Source: Pseudomonas sp. ML2-2023-3 (GTDB lineage: Bacteria; Pseudomonadota; Gammaproteobacteria; Pseudomonadales; Pseudomonadaceae). Taken from it: a stretch of 64,000 nucleotides of DNA. The translations under genes were made by a program, and so were the position numbers. Position 1 is the stretch's first letter; each line of letters begins with the position of its first letter. This document shows positions 21,563-32,481 of this stretch, piece after piece. The notes under the pieces are model-generated. The model worked only from the letters and a program-made list of their open reading frames with translations, had not been told where the DNA came from and ran no database searches. The stretch is from the NCBI RefSeq assembly GCF_037055275.1, contig NZ_CP146343.1, forward strand, positions 4,772,001-4,836,000. The letters are read 5' to 3'.

Positions 21563-21597
21563 CAACTTCTGTAATTCCGGTGAATCCACAGAAGTTG
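21563..21597. repeat. 10-bp inverted repeat in the tilS/pyrG gap
   Basis: CAACTTCTGT and ACAGAAGTTG are perfect complements separated by 15 bases, 38 bases after the tilS stop. It could end the tilS transcript, although no T tract follows, or be a leader element of pyrG. Confidence 0.4.
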
Positions 21598-21634
21598 TAT
21601 CAAGAAGGGAGCGTAGTCTACCGGAAACCCCCTT

Positions 21635-22951
21635 TCAGCTCAAACCTTGATCGCTCGAAGTTGGCAGCCACTGTAATTGCCAGCGTCCACAGGGGCTGGA
21701 GTCCAGTCCATTGAGGTTTGCCACGGCCAATAACTGCTCATTGCGGTACAGAAGCGGCAATCTGCCACGGGCAAACAACGGAACACCCCGCTCGTTGAAC
21801 AACCGCTTCAGATCACGGTGACCGCGCTGTTCCAGCGCCATCACTTCGCCCCCTTGACGATAGCTCACTTGCAAGGGGCCATCGGCCGTCGTCCCGACAA
21901 AGCGCACCTGACCATTACCCGGCAGGGTCAGCGCCTGGTCGGGTTGCGTCCACAATCCTGGCACAGCGGGCGGGAGCAACCAGTCACCGGACAACCACCA
22001 GATGCGGCCGCCAGCGCGATGCAGCTCACCGCCGGCGAGTTTCCAGAGCGGTTGGGCACCCTCACGGGCGTCACGCAGGGCATTCCACCCAGCCCAGTGA
22101 TCGGTATCAGGCAATGGGGTGAATGCTGCCAGCCAGTGACGCAATGCGTTGCGCTGACGTGCAGGCGACAGACGGACGATGGGCGCAAGCGCCAGCGAGG
22201 GCACCCCGAGCCAGGCAAATTCGGTGTCTGTACCCGCATCGCGAAGATCCTGTTGCGCCAACTCATCAAGCAGGCCTTGAGCCTCGGCACAATGGGCTGC
22301 ACTGCGGGCCAGGCTGGCAGCCGCCTGTGGCCATCGCCGTGCGAGGACTGGAAACACTTCATGGCGCAAATAATTACGGGAAAAATCTGTTTGGGCGTTG
22401 GACGGGTCTTCGATCCAGCCCAGCCCCTGCTCAAGGGCGTAAGCCTCAAGCTGAGCGCGAGAAACGTCCAGCAAAGGCCGGCACAGGTGCCCTGCCCCCA
22501 AACGTCGTTGACGAGGCATGGCCGCCAACCCGTTGACCCCTGCCCCTCTCAGCAGGCGAAACAGCAGGGTTTCAGCCTGATCGTCACGGTGCTGCCCGAC
22601 CAGCAGCACCTCTTCAACATCCGTCAGCGCAGCAAACGCCTGATAGCGCGCATCCCGCGCCGCACGCTCGACACTTGCGCCTGCCTGCACCTGCACGCGA
22701 ATCACCTGCAACGGCACGCTCAACCGGTCACACAGCGCCTGACAATGATCCGGCCACGCATCAGCCGCCGCCTGCAGGCCATGATGAACATGGACAGCGG
22801 TAATGGGCGGTAATGGGTGGGTCTGGCGCAATTGAACGAGAAGGTGAAGCAGCACAGTCGAATCGAGACCGCCGGAGAGCGCGACATGCCAGGCCTTGGC
22901 GTTGCGCCAGGGGCTGAGGGCTTGCAGCAGCGGAATCGATAGACTGGGCAT
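21635..22951 (-). CDS. tilS: tRNA(Ile)-lysidine synthase
   Basis: TilS attaches lysine to cytidine 34 of tRNA-Ile(CAU), switching its codon specificity to AUA; it is essential. The 438-residue protein has the PP-loop SGGLDST at about residues 27-33, the VHVHHGLQ strand, a GQHRDDQAETLLFRLLRG motif and the C-terminal lysidine domains (LKRLFNERGVPLFARGRLPLL). It follows accA with a REP doublet between. Confidence 0.95.
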   Translation of the reverse strand: MPSLSIPLLQALSPWRNAKAWHVALSGGLDSTVLLHLLVQLRQTHPLPPITAVHVHHGLQAAADAWPDHCQALCDRLSVPLQVIRVQVQAGASVERAARDARYQAFAALTDVEEVLLVGQHRDDQAETLLFRLLRGAGVNGLAAMPRQRRLGAGHLCRPLLDVSRAQLEAYALEQGLGWIEDPSNAQTDFSRNYLRHEVFPVLARRWPQAAASLARSAAHCAEAQGLLDELAQQDLRDAGTDTEFAWLGVPSLALAPIVRLSPARQRNALRHWLAAFTPLPDTDHWAGWNALRDAREGAQPLWKLAGGELHRAGGRIWWLSGDWLLPPAVPGLWTQPDQALTLPGNGQVRFVGTTADGPLQVSYRQGGEVMALEQRGHRDLKRLFNERGVPLFARGRLPLLYRNEQLLAVANLNGLDSSPCGRWQLQWLPTSSDQGLS

Positions 22952-22961
22952 TACGCAATCC

Positions 22962-23049
22962 TGTAGGAGCGGGCTTGCTCGCGATGCTGACTACTCGATC
23001 TTTGAGCCAAACCGCGCAGATGCCATCGCGGGCAAGCCCGCTCCCACAC
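22962..23049. repeat. REP doublet, GGGAGCGGGCT family
   Basis: TGTAGGAGCGGGCTTGCTCG and its inverted copy enclose about 45 bases, between accA and tilS. One arm carries a single change (GCGGGCAAG for GCGAGCAAG). Confidence 0.92.
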
Positions 23050-23059
23050 TAAATCCGAA

Positions 23060-24007
23060 TCAGAGACCGTAGCTCATCAGACGATCGTAACGACGCTTGA
23101 GCAGTGTTTCGTGATCCAGCTTGTTCAGCATGTCCAGCTGGGAAATCAGGTCGGCACGAATGCTGGCAGACGCAGCAGCCGGGTCACGGTGTGCGCCACC
23201 CAATGGCTCGCCAATCACCTTGTCCACGATACCCAGGCCTTTGAGGCGCTCGGCGGTAATGCCCATGGCCTCAGCGGCGTCCGGTGCTTTTTCTGCGGTT
23301 TTCCACAGAATCGATGCGCAACCTTCCGGCGAGATCACCGCGTAGGTCGAGTACTGCAGCATGTTCAACTGGTCGCAAACACCAATCGCCAAGGCACCGC
23401 CCGAACCGCCTTCGCCGATAACGGTGGCGATGATCGGGGTTTTCAGACGCGACATGACACGCAGGTTCCAGGCAATGGCCTCGCTCTGGTTACGCTCTTC
23501 AGCGTCGATGCCAGGGTAAGCACCCGGCGTGTCGATGAAGGTCAGGATCGGCATTTTGAAACGCTCGGCCATTTCCATCAAACGGCAGGCCTTGCGATAG
23601 CCTTCAGGACGCGGCATACCGAAGTTGCGGCGTACCTTTTCACGGACTTCACGGCCTTTCTGGTGACCAATCACCATCACTGGCTGATCATCCAGGCGGG
23701 CAATACCGCCAACGATGGCCGCATCATCCGAGAAATGACGGTCGCCATGCAGCTCATCGAACTCGGTGAAGATGTGATCGATGTAGTCCAGTGTGTATGG
23801 ACGACGCGGGTGACGGGCCAAACGGGCAATCTGCCAGCTGGTCAGCTTGCCGAAAATATCTTCAGTCAGCGTTTTGCTTTTGTCTTGCAGACGAGAGATT
23901 TCATCACTGATATTCAGCGAATTGTCATTACCAACCAAGCGCAACTCTTCGATTTTGGCTTGCAGGTCAGCAATCGGCTGTTCGAAATCAAGAAAATTCG
24001 GGTTCAT
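23060..24007 (-). CDS. accA: Acetyl-CoA carboxylase carboxyltransferase subunit alpha
   Basis: AccA is the alpha half of the carboxyltransferase that makes malonyl-CoA for fatty acid synthesis. The 315-residue protein begins [15 protein letters not shown], has the crotonase-fold core [18 protein letters not shown] and the oxyanion region [13 protein letters not shown] chose the ATG at 24007, matching homologues; an ATG two codons upstream is equally possible. It lies downstream of dnaE, the conserved order. Confidence 0.96.
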   Translation of the reverse strand: MNPNFLDFEQPIADLQAKIEELRLVGNDNSLNISDEISRLQDKSKTLTEDIFGKLTSWQIARLARHPRRPYTLDYIDHIFTEFDELHGDRHFSDDAAIVGGIARLDDQPVMVIGHQKGREVREKVRRNFGMPRPEGYRKACRLMEMAERFKMPILTFIDTPGAYPGIDAEERNQSEAIAWNLRVMSRLKTPIIATVIGEGGSGGALAIGVCDQLNMLQYSTYAVISPEGCASILWKTAEKAPDAAEAMGITAERLKGLGIVDKVIGEPLGGAHRDPAAASASIRADLISQLDMLNKLDHETLLKRRYDRLMSYGL

Positions 24008-24191
24008 AAGCATCCGTCTTGGGTCGGCGGCAAAGCATGCCAGAAGGTCTGAAACCCAGCATTTACTGGCGTTTCGAACCGAGCTGGGGCAGCCGGTTGA
24101 TCTGTATCGCGCCTACCTTAAGGGACAGGCGCTCTCAGGTCGAGATTAAAAATTCAGGTCGAGGTCAGGGCGCAGCTGTAGCCCCTGACCG

Positions 24192-27100
24192 TCAACGGTA
24201 TTGGAGGAAGACGTTGTCTCGCCCGAACTGGTCACGCAGGGCTTGAATCAAGCTGTCTGCCGGATCGATCCGCCAGGTCTCGCCAAACTGCAACATGGCC
24301 TTGGCGTCTTCGCCGGTGTAATCCATGGTGATCGGGCACGCACCACGATGTTTCTTGAACAATTCGCCCAACCAGCGCAACTGATCGCCCTTGAGTGCAG
24401 CCCGATTCACTTTCAGGCGCAAGCTCTCGGCCAGGCTGGTGCGGGCATCTTCCATGCTCATCACCCGCTTGACCCTCAGGCGCAGCCCGCCAGAGAAGTC
24501 ATCATTACTGACCTCCCCTTCGACCACCACCATCGCATCGGTCTGCAACAATGACTGTGCCGAATGGAAGGCCTCGGCAAACAGCGAGGCTTCGATACGC
24601 GCCGATCGGTCGTCGAGGGTGATAAAGCCCATCTTGTCGCCTTTTTTGTTCTTCATCACCCGCAACGCAATGATCATCCCGGCAACGGTCTGAGTATCGC
24701 GCGCAGGCTTGAGATCAATAATGCGCTGACGCGCAAAACGACGGATTTCGCCTTCATATTCGTCAATCGGATGACCGGTCAGGTACAGGCCCAACGTGTC
24801 CTTCTCGCCTTTGAGTCGCTCCTTGAGCGTCAGTTCCTTGGCCTTGCGGTGATTGGCGTAGACGTCCGCGTCCACTTCGACAAACAACCCGCCAAACAGG
24901 TCGGCGTGACCGCTGTCATGGGTGCGCGCGGTTTGTTCGGCCGCCTTGATTGCTTCTTCCAGGGCCGACAACAACACCGCGCGGTTCTGGTCGATGCTGG
25001 CTTGCCAGGCTTTGGGCTCGTCATGAAAGAACGGCCCAAGACGGTCCAGTGCACCACTTCGAATCAGACCGTCGAGGGTGCGCTTGTTGATGCGCTTGAG
25101 GTCAACCCGGGCACAGAAATCGAACAGATCCGTGAACGGACCGTCCTGACGCGCTTCGGTGATGGCCTCTACAGGCCCCTCGCCAACACCCTTGATCGCC
25201 CCAAGGCCGTAAATGATCCGGCCTTCATCGTTTACGGTGAATTTGAACTCCGAGGCGTTCACGTCCGGCGCGTCCAGACGCAGCTTCATGCTGCGAATTT
25301 CTTCGATCAGGATCACGACCTTGTCGGTGTTATGCATATCCGCCGACAGTACCGCGGCCATGAAAGGTGCCGGGTAGTGGGTTTTCAGCCAGGCAGTCTG
25401 GTACGACACCAGGCCGTAGGCAGCGGAGTGGGATTTGTTGAATCCGTAACCGGCGAATTTCTCTACCAGGTCAAAAATGTTACCGGCCAGGTCGCCATCA
25501 ATGTTGTTGTTGGCACAACCTTCAATAAAACCACCGCGCTGCTTGGCCATTTCTTCGGGTTTTTTCTTACCCATTGCCCGACGCAGCATGTCGGCGCCGC
25601 CGAGGGTATAACCGGCCATGACCTGGGCAATCTGCATCACCTGTTCCTGGTACAGGATGATGCCGTAGGTCGGCGCCAAGACTGGCTTGAGACCTTCGTA
25701 CTGATAGTCGGAATGCGGGTACGCCAATTCGGCGCGACCGTGCTTGCGGTTGATAAAGTCATCAACCATGCCGGACTGCAGCGGACCCGGACGGAACAGG
25801 GCCACCAGTGCGATCAAGTCTTCCAGGCAGTCGGGCTTGAGCTTTTTGATCAGCTCTTTCATGCCGCGCGACTCAAGCTGGAACACCGCAGTGGTCTCGG
25901 CCTTTTGCAGCAATTGATACGTCGGCTTGTCATCGAGCGGGATAAAGGCGATATCCAGTGGCGGCTCATCAACCTTGGCTCGATCGCGGTTGATGGTTTT
26001 CAGCGCCCAGTCAATAACCGTCAGGGTCCGCAGCCCCAGGAAGTCGAACTTCACCAGGCCGGCAGACTCAACGTCATCTTTATCGAACTGGGTAACCAGA
26101 CCGCCGCCCTCTTCATCGCAGTAAATCGGCGAGAAGTCGGTCAGTTTGGTCGGCGCAATAACCACGCCACCGGCGTGCTTGCCGACGTTACGCACAACGC
26201 CTTCAAGTTTGCGGGCCATTTCCCAGATTTCAGCGGCTTCCTCATCGACCTTGATGAAGTCACGCAGGATTTCTTCTTGCTCAAAGGCTTTTTCAAGCGT
26301 CATGCCGACTTCAAACGGAATCATCTTCGACAGACGATCCGCCAGGCCGTAAGACTTGCCCTGCACCCGCGCCACGTCACGAATTACCGCCTTGGCAGCC
26401 ATCGAACCAAACGTGATGATCTGGCTTACAGCGTTGCGGCCATATTTTTCGGCCACATACTCGATCACCCGGTCACGACCGTCCATGCAGAAGTCGACGT
26501 CGAAGTCGGGCATCGATACCCGTTCCGGGTTAAGGAATCGCTCGAACAGCAAGTCATATTCCAGCGGGTCGAGGTCAGTAATCTTCTGCACATAGGCCAC
26601 CAGCGATCCGGCACCCGATCCACGGCCCGGCCCCACAGGCACGCCGTTGCTCTTGGCCCACTGGATAAAGTCCATCACGATCAGGAAGTAGCCCGGGAAC
26701 CCCATCTGGATGATGATATCCAGCTCGAAATTCAGCCGGTCGACATACACCTGCCGCTTGGCGTCGTAATCCTCGGTGGTGTCCCTCGGCAGCAGAACGC
26801 TCAGACGGTCTTCCAGACCATCAAACGACACCTTGCGGAAATACTCATCGATGGTCATGCCATCGGGAATCGGAAAGTTGGGCAAAAAGTGAGTGCCCAG
26901 CTTCACTTCGATATTGCAGCGCTTGGCAATTTCAACCGTGTTGGCCAGCGCCTCAGGCAAGTCACTGAACAGCTCGGCCATTTCCTCGGCGCTTTTCAGA
27001 TACTGCTGATCGCTGTAATTCTTTGAGCGGCGCGGGTCATCCAGCGCCCGGCCTTCACCGATGCACACACGGGTTTCGTGGGCTTCGAAATCCTGCTGCT

Positions 27101-27713
27101 TGATGAAACGCACATCGTTGGTCGCAACCAGTGGCGCGCCAATTTTGTCCGCCAGGGCGACGGCAGCATGCAGATGCTCTTCATCGTTGGGACGCTTGGT
27201 GCGCTGAACTTCGATGTAGAAACGATCCGGGAACACCGCCATCCATTCGCGGGCCAGGGCCTCGGCTTCTTCAGTGTTGCCACTGATCAGCGCGACGCCA
27301 ATCTCGCCCTCTTTCGCCGCCGACAACATGATCAGGCCTTCTGCAGCCTCGGCAACCCATTCGCGCTCAATGATGACCTGGCCATTACGCTGGCCATCGA
27401 TGTAACCACGGGAAATAAGCTCGGTCAGGTTGCGATAACCCAACGGGTTCATTGCCAGCAGGCTGATTCGGCTGAGCGGGTTTTCCGGATCCTTGTTCGA
27501 CAGCCACAGGTCCGCACCACTGATCGGCTTGATCCCGCCCCCCATGGCGGCCTTATAGAACTTGACCAGGGAGCACATGTTGTTCTGATCGGTCACCGCA
27601 ACAGCGGGCATATTCATGCCAGCCAGGGTTTTGATCAGCGGTTTGATCCGCACCAGGCCATCGACCAGGGAATATTCAGTGTGCAGGCGCAGGTGAACGA
27701 ATGAAGCCGGCAT
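24192..27713 (-). CDS. dnaE: DNA polymerase III subunit alpha
   Basis: DnaE is the replicative polymerase. The 1173-residue protein has an N-terminal PHP domain ([15 protein letters not shown] at residues 5-19), the polymerase palm with catalytic aspartates in [12 protein letters not shown], the fingers and a C-terminal OB-fold region with the beta-clamp-binding area. Length is normal for DnaE1. It lies between rnhB and accA. Long open frames on the opposite strand reflect codon bias and are not genes. Confidence 0.98.
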   Translation of the reverse strand: MPASFVHLRLHTEYSLVDGLVRIKPLIKTLAGMNMPAVAVTDQNNMCSLVKFYKAAMGGGIKPISGADLWLSNKDPENPLSRISLLAMNPLGYRNLTELISRGYIDGQRNGQVIIEREWVAEAAEGLIMLSAAKEGEIGVALISGNTEEAEALAREWMAVFPDRFYIEVQRTKRPNDEEHLHAAVALADKIGAPLVATNDVRFIKQQDFEAHETRVCIGEGRALDDPRRSKNYSDQQYLKSAEEMAELFSDLPEALANTVEIAKRCNIEVKLGTHFLPNFPIPDGMTIDEYFRKVSFDGLEDRLSVLLPRDTTEDYDAKRQVYVDRLNFELDIIIQMGFPGYFLIVMDFIQWAKSNGVPVGPGRGSGAGSLVAYVQKITDLDPLEYDLLFERFLNPERVSMPDFDVDFCMDGRDRVIEYVAEKYGRNAVSQIITFGSMAAKAVIRDVARVQGKSYGLADRLSKMIPFEVGMTLEKAFEQEEILRDFIKVDEEAAEIWEMARKLEGVVRNVGKHAGGVVIAPTKLTDFSPIYCDEEGGGLVTQFDKDDVESAGLVKFDFLGLRTLTVIDWALKTINRDRAKVDEPPLDIAFIPLDDKPTYQLLQKAETTAVFQLESRGMKELIKKLKPDCLEDLIALVALFRPGPLQSGMVDDFINRKHGRAELAYPHSDYQYEGLKPVLAPTYGIILYQEQVMQIAQVMAGYTLGGADMLRRAMGKKKPEEMAKQRGGFIEGCANNNIDGDLAGNIFDLVEKFAGYGFNKSHSAAYGLVSYQTAWLKTHYPAPFMAAVLSADMHNTDKVVILIEEIRSMKLRLDAPDVNASEFKFTVNDEGRIIYGLGAIKGVGEGPVEAITEARQDGPFTDLFDFCARVDLKRINKRTLDGLIRSGALDRLGPFFHDEPKAWQASIDQNRAVLLSALEEAIKAAEQTARTHDSGHADLFGGLFVEVDADVYANHRKAKELTLKERLKGEKDTLGLYLTGHPIDEYEGEIRRFARQRIIDLKPARDTQTVAGMIIALRVMKNKKGDKMGFITLDDRSARIEASLFAEAFHSAQSLLQTDAMVVVEGEVSNDDFSGGLRLRVKRVMSMEDARTSLAESLRLKVNRAALKGDQLRWLGELFKKHRGACPITMDYTGEDAKAMLQFGETWRIDPADSLIQALRDQFGRDNVFLQYR

Positions 27714-27745
27714 GGTGATCCTGTCTATAAGCTTTGAGAAACAAC

Positions 27746-27769
27746 AAGGCCCGGATTGTACCGGGCCTT
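27746..27769 (-). terminator. Terminator between rnhB and dnaE
   Basis: AAGGCCCGG and CCGGGCCTT form a 9-bp stem with a 6-base loop about 22 bases after the rnhB stop, followed on the minus strand by a T-rich stretch. It would reduce read-through from the lpx operon into dnaE. Confidence 0.75.
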
Positions 27770-27791
27770 GGCAAAAACATCAGCCTTGCGG

Positions 27792-28424
27792 CTAAACCTT
27801 GGCAAGACCTTCAAGCGCCTCATACGCACGACGAACCGGGCCAAACGAACGCCGGTGAATCGGTGTCGGGCCCAGACGTTCAAGCGCTTCGAGGTGAACA
27901 GCCGTTGGATACCCCTTGTGTCCACCAATCCCATAGCCCGGGTATTGCAGCTCAAAGGCAGCCATTTCACGGTCACGACTGACCTTGGCCAAAATCGATG
28001 CTGCCGCAATCGCAGGCACCTTGCTATCGCCCTTCACCACGGCCTCTGAAGGCATTGTCAGCTTGGGGCAGCGATTGCCGTCGATCATCGCCAGTTTAGG
28101 GGTAATGCTCAGCCCTTCGACAGCGCGCTGCATGGCCAGCATCGTGGCGTGCAAAATATTCAGCTCATCGATTTCTTCAACTTCGGCCCGGGCAATACAC
28201 CAGCTCAAAGCCTTTTCACGGATTTCGTCGTACAGCTTTTCGCGACGGGCCTCGGTGAGTTTTTTCGAGTCGTTGAGCCCGGCTATAGGCCGGTTGGGAT
28301 CAAGAATAACGGCCGCCGTCACGACAGCGCCGCACAATGGGCCGCGCCCCACTTCGTCGACACCGGCCACGAGGTCTTCGACCAGATTGAAATCCAACCC
28401 GATTTGCATGGTTACTTTACTCAT
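27792..28424 (-). CDS. rnhB: Ribonuclease HII
   Basis: RNase HII removes ribonucleotides from DNA and RNA:DNA hybrids. The 210-residue protein has the metal-site motif [16 protein letters not shown] with the Asp-Glu pair at about residues 23-24, and [12 protein letters not shown]. The ATG at 28424 overlaps the lpxB stop by four bases (ATGA). The later MQIGL methionine at 28409 is the alternative. Confidence 0.96.
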   Translation of the reverse strand: MSKVTMQIGLDFNLVEDLVAGVDEVGRGPLCGAVVTAAVILDPNRPIAGLNDSKKLTEARREKLYDEIREKALSWCIARAEVEEIDELNILHATMLAMQRAVEGLSITPKLAMIDGNRCPKLTMPSEAVVKGDSKVPAIAAASILAKVSRDREMAAFELQYPGYGIGGHKGYPTAVHLEALERLGPTPIHRRSFGPVRRAYEALEGLAKV

Positions 28425-29551
28425 TTGGATTGTGCAATCAGGTCCAGTACCGCTTTAGCGGCCTGATTGGAAGCGTCGAGACGCAATGTACGATGAATTT
28501 CGTCAAAGCCGCGGGTCTGCTCTTCGCCACCCTCGAGCAAAGGCAGCAACGTGCGGGCCAGCGCCTCAGGCGTGGCGGCATCCTGCAAGAGCTCGGGCAC
28601 CAACATGCGCTGAGCCAGCAAATTGGGCAGGGACACGTAAGGGCTTTTGACCAGCCGCTTGAGGATCCAGAACGTCAGACGTGCAAGGCGATAAGCCACC
28701 ACCATTGGCCGTTTGTAGAGCAAGGCCTCAAGCGTCGCGGTACCGGATGCAATCAATACCGCATCACAGGCCGCCAGTGCCAGATGGGATTGACCGTCAA
28801 GCAAGGTCAGCGGCAGATCACGCCCCACCAGCATCTGCTCGATCTGCTCGCGACGTGCGGCGCTCGCGCATGGCAATACAAAATGCACATCTGGCCGGGC
28901 CTCTCGAATTATCTGCGCTGCATCGAGAAACAGACCGCCCAGCTTGCCCACTTCTCCGCCGCGGCTGCCCGGCATCAAGGCGACCAACGGCCCGTCAGAC
29001 AGGCCCAACTCGGCTCGGGCACCGGTTTTATCGGCTTCAAGGGGGATAGTGTCGGCCAATGAATGACCAACGAAGCGCACGGGCACGCCGTGCTCTTCGT
29101 AGAATTTGGCTTCAAACGGCAGCAGCGTCAGCATCAAATCGCAACCTTCGCGAATTTTCAGCACTCGCTTCTGACGCCACGCCCATACGGACGGGCTGAC
29201 GTAATGCACGGTCTTGATCCCGGCACGGCGCAATTGAAGTTCAATATTGAGGGTGAAATCGGGCGCATCGATACCGATAAACACATCGGGTTTTTCGGCG
29301 ATCAGGGTCTGGACAAGGAGTTTGCGGCGCTTAAGCAGTTCTCGCAGACGACCCAACACTTCGACCAGGCCCATTACCGACAGACGCTCCATCGGGAAGT
29401 AGGAGCTCATGCCCTCAGCTTCCATCAATGGACCGCCAACGCCGATAAATTCGATATCAGAATGCTGAGCCTTGAGCGCTCTCATCAATCCTGAGCCCAA
29501 AATGTCGCCCGAGGCCTCTCCCGCCACCAGCGCGATACGCAATCTGGCCAT
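28421..29551 (-). CDS. lpxB: Lipid-A-disaccharide synthase
   Basis: LpxB is a membrane-associated GT-B glycosyltransferase that joins UDP-diacylglucosamine and lipid X to form the lipid A disaccharide. The 376-residue protein has the N-terminal [17 protein letters not shown], a [10 protein letters not shown] segment and LPGSRGGEV in the nucleotide-binding half. It begins two bases after lpxA. Confidence 0.97.
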   Translation of the reverse strand: MARLRIALVAGEASGDILGSGLMRALKAQHSDIEFIGVGGPLMEAEGMSSYFPMERLSVMGLVEVLGRLRELLKRRKLLVQTLIAEKPDVFIGIDAPDFTLNIELQLRRAGIKTVHYVSPSVWAWRQKRVLKIREGCDLMLTLLPFEAKFYEEHGVPVRFVGHSLADTIPLEADKTGARAELGLSDGPLVALMPGSRGGEVGKLGGLFLDAAQIIREARPDVHFVLPCASAARREQIEQMLVGRDLPLTLLDGQSHLALAACDAVLIASGTATLEALLYKRPMVVAYRLARLTFWILKRLVKSPYVSLPNLLAQRMLVPELLQDAATPEALARTLLPLLEGGEEQTRGFDEIHRTLRLDASNQAAKAVLDLIAQSK

Positions 29552-29553
29552 GA

Positions 29554-30330
29554 CTAGCGCGTAATGCCGCGGGAGGAAGAACGAATGGACTCTACAAACA
29601 TGGCAACTTCCGGGAACTGCACCGCAGGCTCAGCCAGCTCGGCGAGCGCCTGGTCAACGGTCAAGCCCTGGCGATAAACCACTTTGTAGGCACGACGCAA
29701 CGCATGAATGGCATCTTCACTGAAGCCGCGACGACGCATACCTTCGAAGTTCATGCTGCGTGCTTCGGCAGGACTGCCAAACACGGTCACGAACGCAGGC
29801 ACATCCTTGCCGATTGCAGTACCCATGCCCGAAAAGCTGTGGGCACCAATGTGGCAGAACTGATGAACCAGCGTGAAACCTGACAGGATCGCCCAATCAC
29901 CCATATGCACATGACCCGCCAACGCGGCGTTATTGACCAGAATGCAATGGTTGCCGATGACGCTGTCATGGCCGATGTGAGCATAGGCCATCACCAGATT
30001 GTGATCACCCAGGGTAGTTTCGGCACGGTCCTGAATCGTTCCGCGATGAATAGTGACCCCTTCACGAATAACGTTATGGTCACCGATCACCAGGCGAGTT
30101 TCCTCCCCCTTGTACTTGAGATCAGGAGTGTCTTCACCTACCGAAGAAAACTGGTAGATGCGATTGTGCTTACCGATTTTGGTTGGGCCTTTGAGAATTA
30201 CATGCGGCCCAATCACTGTCCCCTCGCCGATTTCCACACCAGCGCCGACGATCGACCAAGGGCCGACCTCGACGTCGTCGGCCAAAATGGCCGTCGGATC
30301 GATGATTGCGCGAGGGTCAATCAAACTCAT
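29554..30330 (-). CDS. lpxA: Acyl-ACP--UDP-N-acetylglucosamine O-acyltransferase
   Basis: LpxA attaches a 3-hydroxyacyl chain to UDP-GlcNAc, the first step of lipid A synthesis. The 258-residue protein is a left-handed beta helix with repeated hexapeptides (I/V-G-x patterns from about residue 8 to 180) and the conserved [13 protein letters not shown] block with the catalytic histidine. Its start overlaps the fabZ stop by four bases. Confidence 0.97.
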   Translation of the reverse strand: MSLIDPRAIIDPTAILADDVEVGPWSIVGAGVEIGEGTVIGPHVILKGPTKIGKHNRIYQFSSVGEDTPDLKYKGEETRLVIGDHNVIREGVTIHRGTIQDRAETTLGDHNLVMAYAHIGHDSVIGNHCILVNNAALAGHVHMGDWAILSGFTLVHQFCHIGAHSFSGMGTAIGKDVPAFVTVFGSPAEARSMNFEGMRRRGFSEDAIHALRRAYKVVYRQGLTVDQALAELAEPAVQFPEVAMFVESIRSSSRGITR

Positions 30331-30767
30331 AGTTTGCGTTCCGCACAGATAATTTCAGCTGAGCATACCGGCTTGCCATCAACCGTTGCCTGGCATTCAA
30401 ACTTCCAGATGGAGCGTTTGCAGCTCAGGAACTTGGCCTCCAGGATCAGTTGATCACCTGGCAGCACAGGTTGACGGAAGCGTAGTTTGTCGGAGCCTAC
30501 GAAGTAGTAGAGCGTACCGTCAGCCGGCTTGAGGTCCATCATCTTGAAGCCAAGGATGCCAGCAGCCTGAGCCATGGCTTCAATGATCAATACACCGGGC
30601 ATGATCGGGTGCGCCGGGAAGTGACCGTTGAAAAATGGCTCGTTGATGCTGACATTCTTGTAGGCACGAATGCGCTTGTTCTCGACATCCAGATCCACCA
30701 CTCGGTCCACCAGCAGGAACGGGTAACGGTGGGGCAGATATTCGCGAATCTCGTTGATGTCCATCAT
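30327..30767 (-). CDS. fabZ: 3-hydroxyacyl-ACP dehydratase FabZ
   Basis: FabZ dehydrates 3-hydroxyacyl-ACP in fatty acid elongation and competes with LpxA and LpxD for the same substrate. The 146-residue hot-dog protein has [13 protein letters not shown] and the active-site pair in [20 protein letters not shown] (His and Glu). Co-transcription with lpxA links phospholipid and lipid A supply. Confidence 0.97.
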   Translation of the reverse strand: MMDINEIREYLPHRYPFLLVDRVVDLDVENKRIRAYKNVSINEPFFNGHFPAHPIMPGVLIIEAMAQAAGILGFKMMDLKPADGTLYYFVGSDKLRFRQPVLPGDQLILEAKFLSCKRSIWKFECQATVDGKPVCSAEIICAERKL

Positions 30768-30908
30768 TTCGTGGGGAAGCCTGTAATAAAGATTGGGCGC
30801 GCGCGACTAAGGCGCGCTCCTCTAGCAAATCAAGGAAGCAAACCAGAGGCTCTGCATGCTTGATATGGAAATTGTATTAGCCTTTTGAAGAAGCATTACC
30901 GTCGGGGG

Positions 30909-31931
30909 TCACTTACCGACGCGCTTTTCCAGTTGTTTCAACCGCCGGGCTATATCGTCCAACTGACGAATACGTGCCGCACTTTTGCGCCACTCAGCGG
31001 CTGGCTGCATGGCGGTGCCGGAAGAGTAGGCGCCAGGCTCGGTAATCGAGTGGGTCACCATCGTCATGCCAGTCAAGAACACATTGTCACAAATTTCAAT
31101 GTGCCCCACCAAACCGACACCCCCCGCCAACATGCAGTGCTTGCCGATTTTAGTGCTACCGGAAATCCCTACACAGGCGGCCATAGCCGTATGGTCACCG
31201 ATCTGAACGTTGTGCGCGATCTGGATCTGGTTGTCCAGCTTGACGCCATTACCGATCAGCGTGTCAGCCAAAGCACCGCGATCGATAGCGGTATTGACAC
31301 CGATTTCGACATCATCACCGATGGTCACGCCACCGATTTGCGCAATTTTTTGCCAAACACCCTTCTCATTGGCAAAGCCAAAACCTTCGCCTCCCAGCAC
31401 AGCACCCGATTGAATGACGACTCGCTTGCCGATGCGGACATCGTGATAGAGCGTCACTCGTGGAGCCAGCCAGCCGCCTTCGCCAATTTCGCAACGAGCC
31501 CCGATGAAGCAATGAGGCCCGACCGTGACACCGGCAGCGATGCGAGCACCGCTTTCGATCACGGCAAAAGCACCAATGCTCGCCGCAGGGTCAACCACCG
31601 CGTCAGCAGCAATGACCGCCGTTGGATGAACGCCGGCAGCCGCCTTGGGCTTGGGATCGAACAGATGGGAGATGCGTGCATATGCCAGGTAAGGATCAGG
31701 TACAACCAGGGCATCACCGACATACTCTTCGGCGTCAGCAGCCTTGAGCAATACAGCTCCAGCCTGGCAATCGACGAGAAATTTCCGGTACTGGGGGTTG
31801 GCCAGAAAGCTCAACTGAGCTGGGCCAGCCTCTTGCAAAGTGGCTAGCCCAGTGATTTCTTTCTCCGCAGAGCCACGCAAGGTGGCGCCGAGGAACTCGG
31901 CCAATTGGCCGAGTTTTATAGTCGCAGTCAT
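30909..31931 (-). CDS. lpxD: UDP-3-O-(3-hydroxyacyl)glucosamine N-acyltransferase
   Basis: LpxD adds the second (amide-linked) hydroxyacyl chain in lipid A synthesis. The 340-residue protein has an N-terminal uridine-binding domain, then hexapeptide repeats (about residues 100-290), the catalytic-histidine region [20 protein letters not shown] and a C-terminal helix ([18 protein letters not shown]). A 141-base gap with a GC-rich inverted repeat separates it from fabZ; it begins two bases after skp. Confidence 0.96.
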   Translation of the reverse strand: MTATIKLGQLAEFLGATLRGSAEKEITGLATLQEAGPAQLSFLANPQYRKFLVDCQAGAVLLKAADAEEYVGDALVVPDPYLAYARISHLFDPKPKAAAGVHPTAVIAADAVVDPAASIGAFAVIESGARIAAGVTVGPHCFIGARCEIGEGGWLAPRVTLYHDVRIGKRVVIQSGAVLGGEGFGFANEKGVWQKIAQIGGVTIGDDVEIGVNTAIDRGALADTLIGNGVKLDNQIQIAHNVQIGDHTAMAACVGISGSTKIGKHCMLAGGVGLVGHIEICDNVFLTGMTMVTHSITEPGAYSSGTAMQPAAEWRKSAARIRQLDDIARRLKQLEKRVGK

Positions 31932-31933
31932 AA

Positions 31934-32437
31934 TTACTTCAGCTGGTTCATGCGCTCGATAACTTGGCGAGTGATGTCGTACTGAGGCTTAACATCAATC
32001 ACAGCACCACGCTCGAACACCAGGTCAAAGGCGCCTTTTTTGATGACTTCTTCAACAGCGCTGTCCAGTTTTGGCTTCAGCTGTTTCAGCATTTCGCGGT
32101 CAGCAACGGCTTTGGCTTCGTTCAGTTCCTTGGACTGGAACTGGAAGTCACGGGCCTTTTGCTTGAATTCAAGCTCCAGACGCTCACGCTCGCCCTGCTG
32201 CATTTTGTCGCCGCCCTTCACCAGGCGGTCCTGAATACCTTTGGCGCTGCTTTCCAGGCTTTTGAGCTTGGTCAGTTGCGGGCCAAATTTCTTCTCGGCA
32301 TCTACGGCATAACGCTTGGCAGCATCCGATTCAAGCAAAGCCATCTGATAGTTCAGTACGGCAATTTTCATATCGGCGAAAGCCGGGCCAGCTACCAAAA
32401 CCGAAGCCAGGAGAACCAATTGAGTCAACTTACGCAC
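31934..32437 (-). CDS. skp: OmpH/Skp family periplasmic chaperone
   Basis: Skp holds unfolded outer-membrane proteins in the periplasm for delivery to the BAM complex. The 167-residue protein has a signal peptide (about residues 1-21, ending GPAFA), then [13 protein letters not shown] and two long charged helices (about 40-130) that form the trimer's tentacles. It lies immediately after bamA, its functional partner. Confidence 0.94.
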   Translation of the reverse strand: MRKLTQLVLLASVLVAGPAFADMKIAVLNYQMALLESDAAKRYAVDAEKKFGPQLTKLKSLESSAKGIQDRLVKGGDKMQQGERERLELEFKQKARDFQFQSKELNEAKAVADREMLKQLKPKLDSAVEEVIKKGAFDLVFERGAVIDVKPQYDITRQVIERMNQLK

Positions 32438-32481
32438 GATGCACTCCTAAAAAATCCGTTGTCTGTATCTAAGGTCAGGCT

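Noticed and set aside
24564-27026. An 820-codon open frame antisense to dnaE
   Set aside because: It mirrors dnaE codon bias on the opposite strand, has no SD or known domain, and overlaps an essential gene almost entirely.
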